Assembly: GCA_021734595.1 (NCBI GenBank)
Contig: JAIPIO010000206.1
Coordinates: 1 to 7,089 of the forward strand
Direction of reading: 5' to 3'
Length of the DNA stretch: 7,089 nucleotides
DNA from: Kiritimatiellales bacterium
GTDB taxonomy: Bacteria > Verrucomicrobiota > Kiritimatiellia > Kiritimatiellales > Pontiellaceae
The number at the start of each line of letters is the position of its first letter. The stretch's first letter is position 1. This document shows, piece after piece, positions 3,903 to 7,089 of this stretch. Under the pieces are notes generated by a model. That model was not told the origin of the DNA and made no database searches. It was given only the letters and a program-made list of their open reading frames with translations. The position numbers were made by a program, and so were the translations under genes.

Positions 3903-6569
3903 TCAGCCGTTGAGCATATCGATCATCTTCTTGAGTTTTTCGGCTTTATCGATGAGATCTTCCTGCTGTTTTTCTTGCTGGGCGACCACTTCGGCCGGCG
4001 CTCTGCTCGTAAAGTTTTCGTTGGCCAGCTTCTTCCTTACGTTCTCCAGATGCTTGACCACCTGGTCCAGCTCGCCGGCGAGTTTGTTGATTTCCGCGTC
4101 TACATCCACCAGCCCTTCGATCGACATGTAGATGGTTCCCAGCTTGCTGATTCCGCTGGGCATGGCGCCATCCGGCGTAAAGCCGGTGTCGACGTCGATG
4201 CTTTCGGCCTTCAGCAGGGACAGGAGCGAATCCTTGTCGGCGGCCATCTGCTCCAGATACGTGTCGTTGGTCGGGCGGATATAGAATACCGCCTTCTGTT
4301 TGTTGGCCAGGTTGTAATCCGCACGGATGGTGCGGCCGACGCGGATCAGGTCGTGCTTGGCGTCCACATAGTCCACCACGCTGCGGTCGATGTTCAGCCC
4401 CTCCATGGTTTCGAAGGATTGTTTCTCCGGCCAAGGTGCAACCATGATGCTTTCATGCTTGGAGTTGTAGCCCATGCCGGTCCAGAGCTCTTCGGTGAGG
4501 AAGGGCATGAACGGGTGCAGCAGGCGCAGCGCCGTGGAGAAGGTATAGTGCATCACCCTCAACGTCTGCGTTTTGCGCTCCGCGTCATCGCCGAAAAGGA
4601 TCGGTTTGGCGTATTCCAGATACCAGTCGCAGTAGCTGTGCCACATGAAATCGTAGATGGCCAAAGTGGCATCGTTGAAGCGGTAGCGCCCCAGGCTCTC
4701 GTTGCATCCGGAAATGGCGTCGTTGAGCTTGGCGAGGATATGCTGGTCGTCCGGGCTCAGGGCCTCGGGGTCGAAGGCCAGATTGGTGACGCTGAACCCT
4801 TCCGAGTGCATCTGCATGAACCGGGCGGCATTCCAGATTTTGGTGCCGAAATTGCGGCCGATTTCAAACTTGTCGTCCGAAAGGTAGACATCCTGCCCCG
4901 TGGCGGTGATCATCAGCAGCGAGAAGCGCAGGGCGTCCGCACTGTATTTTTCAATAACCGTCAGCGGATCGATGGAGTTGCCGAGGCTTTTGCTCATCTT
5001 GCGGCCTTGGTCGTCGCGGACGGTGCCGTGGATGTAGACGGTATCGAACGGAATATCGCCCATCACTTCCATGCCGGACATCACCATGCGGGCAACCCAG
5101 AAAAAGATGATTTCGCTGGCGGTAACCAGCGTCTTGGACGGGTAGTAGAATTTGAGATCCTCGCTCTTTTCCGGCCAGCCGAATACGCTGAAAGGCCATA
5201 GCCAGGAGGAGAACCAGGTGTCGAGAACATCTTCGTCCTGCCGGATATTGCCCGACTCGCACTTCGGGCATTTTTCCGGAGTGCCTTTGGCGGCCCATTC
5301 ATGGTCGCAGGCATCGCAGTAGAACACCGGAATGCGGTGACCCCACCAGATCTGGCGGGAAATGCACCAGTCGCGGATGTTTTCCATCCACTCCATGTAG
5401 GTCTTGCTCCAGCGCTCCGGAACAAACTTGATGCGGCCGTCCTGAACCGCTTCGATGGCCGGGCGCGCCAGCGGCTTCATCTTCACGAACCACTGCGGCG
5501 ACAGGCGCGGTTCGACCACCGTATCGCAGCGATAGCAGTGACCGACCGCATGGTGGTGCTTGTCGACCTTCTCCACCAGTCCGCCGGTCTTCAGATCCTC
5601 CATCAGCTGCTTGCGGCATTCAAAGCGGTCCATGCCCTGGTAGGGGCCGGCCTCTTCGTTCATGATGCCGCTGTCGGTCATCACATTGATCTGCGGCAGG
5701 TTGTGGCGCTGGCCCATTTCAAAGTCATTCGGATCGTGCGCGGGGGTAACCTTGACGAGGCCGGTTCCAAACTCCGGATCAACGTAGTCGTCCGCGATGA
5801 CCGGGATTTCCCGGTTGAGAAGCGGCAGAATGATGGTCTTGCCGATCAGATCCTTGTAGCGCTCGTCGCGCGGGTTGACGGCCACGGCGGTGTCGCCGAG
5901 CATGGTTTCCGGACGGGTGGTTGCCACCACAATCTTCTGCTTCGAGCCCTTCACCGCATAGCGGAGATGGTAGAGCGCGCCTTCCACATCGATGTGCTCG
6001 CTCTCTTCGTCGGAGAGTGCGGTCTGGCAGCGCGGGCACCAGTTGATGATATAGTTGCCGCGGTAGATCAGGCCCTTGTCGTAAAGGCGGCAGAACATTT
6101 CCAGCACAGATTCGCTCAGTCCCTCGTCCATGGTGAAGCGCTCGCGCTCCCAGTCGCAGGAGGAGCCGAGTTTCTTAAGCTGGTTGACGATGGTGTCGCC
6201 ATATGTCTTTTTCCAGTCCCAGACCCGTTCAACGAATTTTTCGCGCCCAAGGTCGTCGCGGGTAAGGCCCTCCTTCTTAAGCTGGCGCTCCACCACATTC
6301 TGCGTGGCGATGCCGGCATGGTCCGTGCCGGGCACCCAGACGGTGTTTTTACCCTGCATGCGCGCCACGCGCGTGAGCACATCCTGAATCGAATTGTTCA
6401 GCGCATGCCCCATGTGGAGAATGCCGGTCACGTTCGGCGGGGGGATCACGATGCAGTACGGATCGCCGCCGTCACTGCTTTCGCCGTGGAAGCGTCCTTC
6501 CTCCATCCATTTCCGGTACCACTTGTCCTCGATGCTCTTCGGGTCGTAATGTTTCGGTAGTTCAGCCAT
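3903..6569 (-). CDS. valS: Valyl-tRNA synthetase
   Basis: This class I cytosolic enzyme (888 aa) charges tRNA-Val with valine. Visible parts in order: PPPNVTG (43-49) and the HIGH-type HMGH at 52-55; GTDHAGIATQ (81-90), which marks ValS rather than IleS or LeuS; CP1 editing domain with TTRPETMLGDTAV (217-229) and THAHDPND-type AHDPND (277-282), which removes Thr-tRNA-Val. Cysteine pairs at C178/C181, C345/C348, C418/C421 and C434/C437 suggest zinc sites. KMSKS is at 524-528, the anticodon-binding domain covers about 600-760, and the C-terminal coiled coil about 822-886 is typical of ValS. Length is within the family range and no break is seen. The start at 6569 has AGGA about 8 bases upstream. 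It follows the small DUF4258 partner gene by 18 bases and is followed by the PIN pair, so it is likely part of a longer transcript. No T-box leader is visible in the 18-base gap. Confidence 0.98.
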   Translation of the reverse strand: MAELPKHYDPKSIEDKWYRKWMEEGRFHGESSDGGDPYCIVIPPPNVTGILHMGHALNNSIQDVLTRVARMQGKNTVWVPGTDHAGIATQNVVERQLKKEGLTRDDLGREKFVERVWDWKKTYGDTIVNQLKKLGSSCDWERERFTMDEGLSESVLEMFCRLYDKGLIYRGNYIINWCPRCQTALSDEESEHIDVEGALYHLRYAVKGSKQKIVVATTRPETMLGDTAVAVNPRDERYKDLIGKTIILPLLNREIPVIADDYVDPEFGTGLVKVTPAHDPNDFEMGQRHNLPQINVMTDSGIMNEEAGPYQGMDRFECRKQLMEDLKTGGLVEKVDKHHHAVGHCYRCDTVVEPRLSPQWFVKMKPLARPAIEAVQDGRIKFVPERWSKTYMEWMENIRDWCISRQIWWGHRIPVFYCDACDHEWAAKGTPEKCPKCESGNIRQDEDVLDTWFSSWLWPFSVFGWPEKSEDLKFYYPSKTLVTASEIIFFWVARMVMSGMEVMGDIPFDTVYIHGTVRDDQGRKMSKSLGNSIDPLTVIEKYSADALRFSLLMITATGQDVYLSDDKFEIGRNFGTKIWNAARFMQMHSEGFSVTNLAFDPEALSPDDQHILAKLNDAISGCNESLGRYRFNDATLAIYDFMWHSYCDWYLEYAKPILFGDDAERKTQTLRVMHYTFSTALRLLHPFMPFLTEELWTGMGYNSKHESIMVAPWPEKQSFETMEGLNIDRSVVDYVDAKHDLIRVGRTIRADYNLANKQKAVFYIRPTNDTYLEQMAADKDSLLSLLKAESIDVDTGFTPDGAMPSGISKLGTIYMSIEGLVDVDAEINKLAGELDQVVKHLENVRKKLANENFTSRAPAEVVAQQEKQQEDLIDKAEKLKKMIDMLNG

Positions 6570-6587
6570 AAATCAGTCCTGTCTAAA

Positions 6588-6836
6588 TCAGTTGGTTTTG
6601 TATTCGATCTGCTCTTCGGCGACTTTGCTTGTTAGCGGCGTGACAGCGAACACCTTCCCCAGTTGGGCGGCCTTGTGCAGGTTTCCCTGCCGCAGGGCTT
6701 CGCGCACGTCATCAAGTTTCGATGCGTCATCCAATGAAATATAGGGAGCCCAGCCTTCTTCAGAGTCGATTAATGCAACATCAACCTCCGCAACATAGTC
6801 TCCTTCATGGATCAGCTTTGTCAGTGTTCGTTTCAT
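6588..6836 (-). CDS. Small partner of DUF4258 protein, putative antitoxin
   Basis: This 82-residue protein begins MKRTLTKLIHEGDYVAEVDVALI, with two beta-like segments, then EGWAPYISLDDASKLDDVREAL and GNLHKAAQLGKVFAVTPL. I recall similar small proteins (basic start, AEVDVxLI, WxPYLSxxDAxKLDxVRxAL) encoded directly after DUF4258 genes, mostly labelled hypothetical. The ATG overlaps the stop of the upstream gene by four bases (ATGA), with AGGAAAGG just before it, which points to coupled translation. It ends 18 bases before valS. No DNA-binding motif is recognised. An antitoxin role is inferred from the gene-pair arrangement only; it could also be an accessory subunit. Confidence 0.72.
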   Translation of the reverse strand: MKRTLTKLIHEGDYVAEVDVALIDSEEGWAPYISLDDASKLDDVREALRQGNLHKAAQLGKVFAVTPLTSKVAEEQIEYKTN

Positions 6837-7089
6837 GCGCCTTTCCTCGTCATAAAATCATTTTCCCACTGTTCCGGGGCCGGGCGGTACGCCGTCACCA
6901 AAACAGCAGGGCGTTCCTTTTCCGCGGGAATGCCCCATACAACATGAACCGGCCGTGCATTTCGATCTTTCTGCAGCACCAGCACGCAAGGTCCTTTCCC
7001 ATGGTCTGGATATTCCGTGATTATCACGGCACCTTCAACCTCAATCACATCCTTGATGAAGATGCCATCATTGGCCAGTTCATCATAGC
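6833..7089 (-). CDS. DUF4258-type protein, putative toxin (5' end cut off)
   Basis: The frame is open without a stop from the right edge to TGA at 6833-6835, giving 84 visible residues: YDELANDGIFIKDVIEVEG at the edge, then IITEYPDHGKGPCVLVLQ, ARPVHVVWGI and PAVLVTAYRPAPEQW. This is the C-terminal part of a DUF4258 protein as I know the family: an E-x-Y-P turn, a C-x-V-L strand, HVVW, and the closing V-T-A-Y-x-P-x-x-x-x-W. The GTG at 7048 is an unlikely start, because the residues before it continue the same frame and read like the family. The fold recalls RelE/BrnT-type RNases, so a toxin role is plausible, but activity is not shown here. The overlap with the next gene supports a two-gene module. 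Confidence 0.8.
   Translation of the reverse strand, partial: YDELANDGIFIKDVIEVEGAVIITEYPDHGKGPCVLVLQKDRNARPVHVVWGIPAEKERPAVLVTAYRPAPEQWENDFMTRKGA

Noticed and set aside
3879..6560. Two long plus-strand open frames (440 and 419 codons) opposite valS
   Set aside because: They are antisense shadows of the synthetase gene: H, V, A and R-rich composition, no recognisable domain, and complete overlap with an unmistakable valS.
6833..7048. DUF4258 gene as a complete 71-aa gene starting at GTG 7048
   Set aside because: The frame remains open to the window edge and the upstream residues read like the same family, so the true start is outside the window.

Overview
The window is a tightly packed run of nine genes, all read from the minus strand. 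They are described here in transcription order, from high to low coordinates. Protein coding covers nearly everything, gaps are 2 to about 100 bases, and no rRNA, tRNA or CRISPR array is visible. The organism is bacterial, with GC high in lipA and the glycosyltransferase (sampled lines about 65-70%). A long GxxExxY-family protein, two small toxin-antitoxin-like pairs and short TTCCA-N5-TGGAA palindromes remind me of the Planctomycetes-Verrucomicrobia-Chlamydiae group, perhaps Kiritimatiellota. That placement is a low-confidence impression, not a measured result.

Right part (7089 to 3187): a DUF4258-type protein, cut off at the window edge, overlaps by 4 bases a small acidic protein (82 aa). 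Next is valyl-tRNA synthetase (valS, 888 aa), followed 22 bases later by a PIN-domain nuclease (161 aa) that overlaps its 72-aa partner by 11 bases. An essential tRNA synthetase gene therefore sits between two two-gene modules that look like toxin-antitoxin pairs. A short RNA hairpin exposes part of the PIN gene's ribosome binding site in its loop.

Middle part (3125 to 1504): lipoyl synthase (lipA, 289 aa, all six cluster cysteines and the RSSY motif present) is followed after 14 bases by a soluble family 2 glycosyltransferase of the dolichol-phosphate-mannose-synthase type.

Left part (1542 to 1): a long GxxExxY-family protein (261 aa, PD-(D/E)XK-like nuclease fold expected) is bounded on both sides by a doubled GGGGCAGAAAAAT motif in opposite orientation. 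Its GC is visibly lower than that of the upstream genes. The roughly 0.9 kb unit looks like an inserted cassette, and its inner edge supplies the last residues and the stop codon of the glycosyltransferase. The final gene, cut off at position 1, is a COG2426 / small multidrug export family membrane protein. Its N-terminal region is built on four copies of a 15-base palindrome, three of them at an exact 21-base period. The same palindrome occurs twice inside lipA.

The most interesting items are the inverted-repeat-bounded GxxExxY cassette, the recurring palindrome that is kept inside coding sequence, and the two small modules flanking valS.
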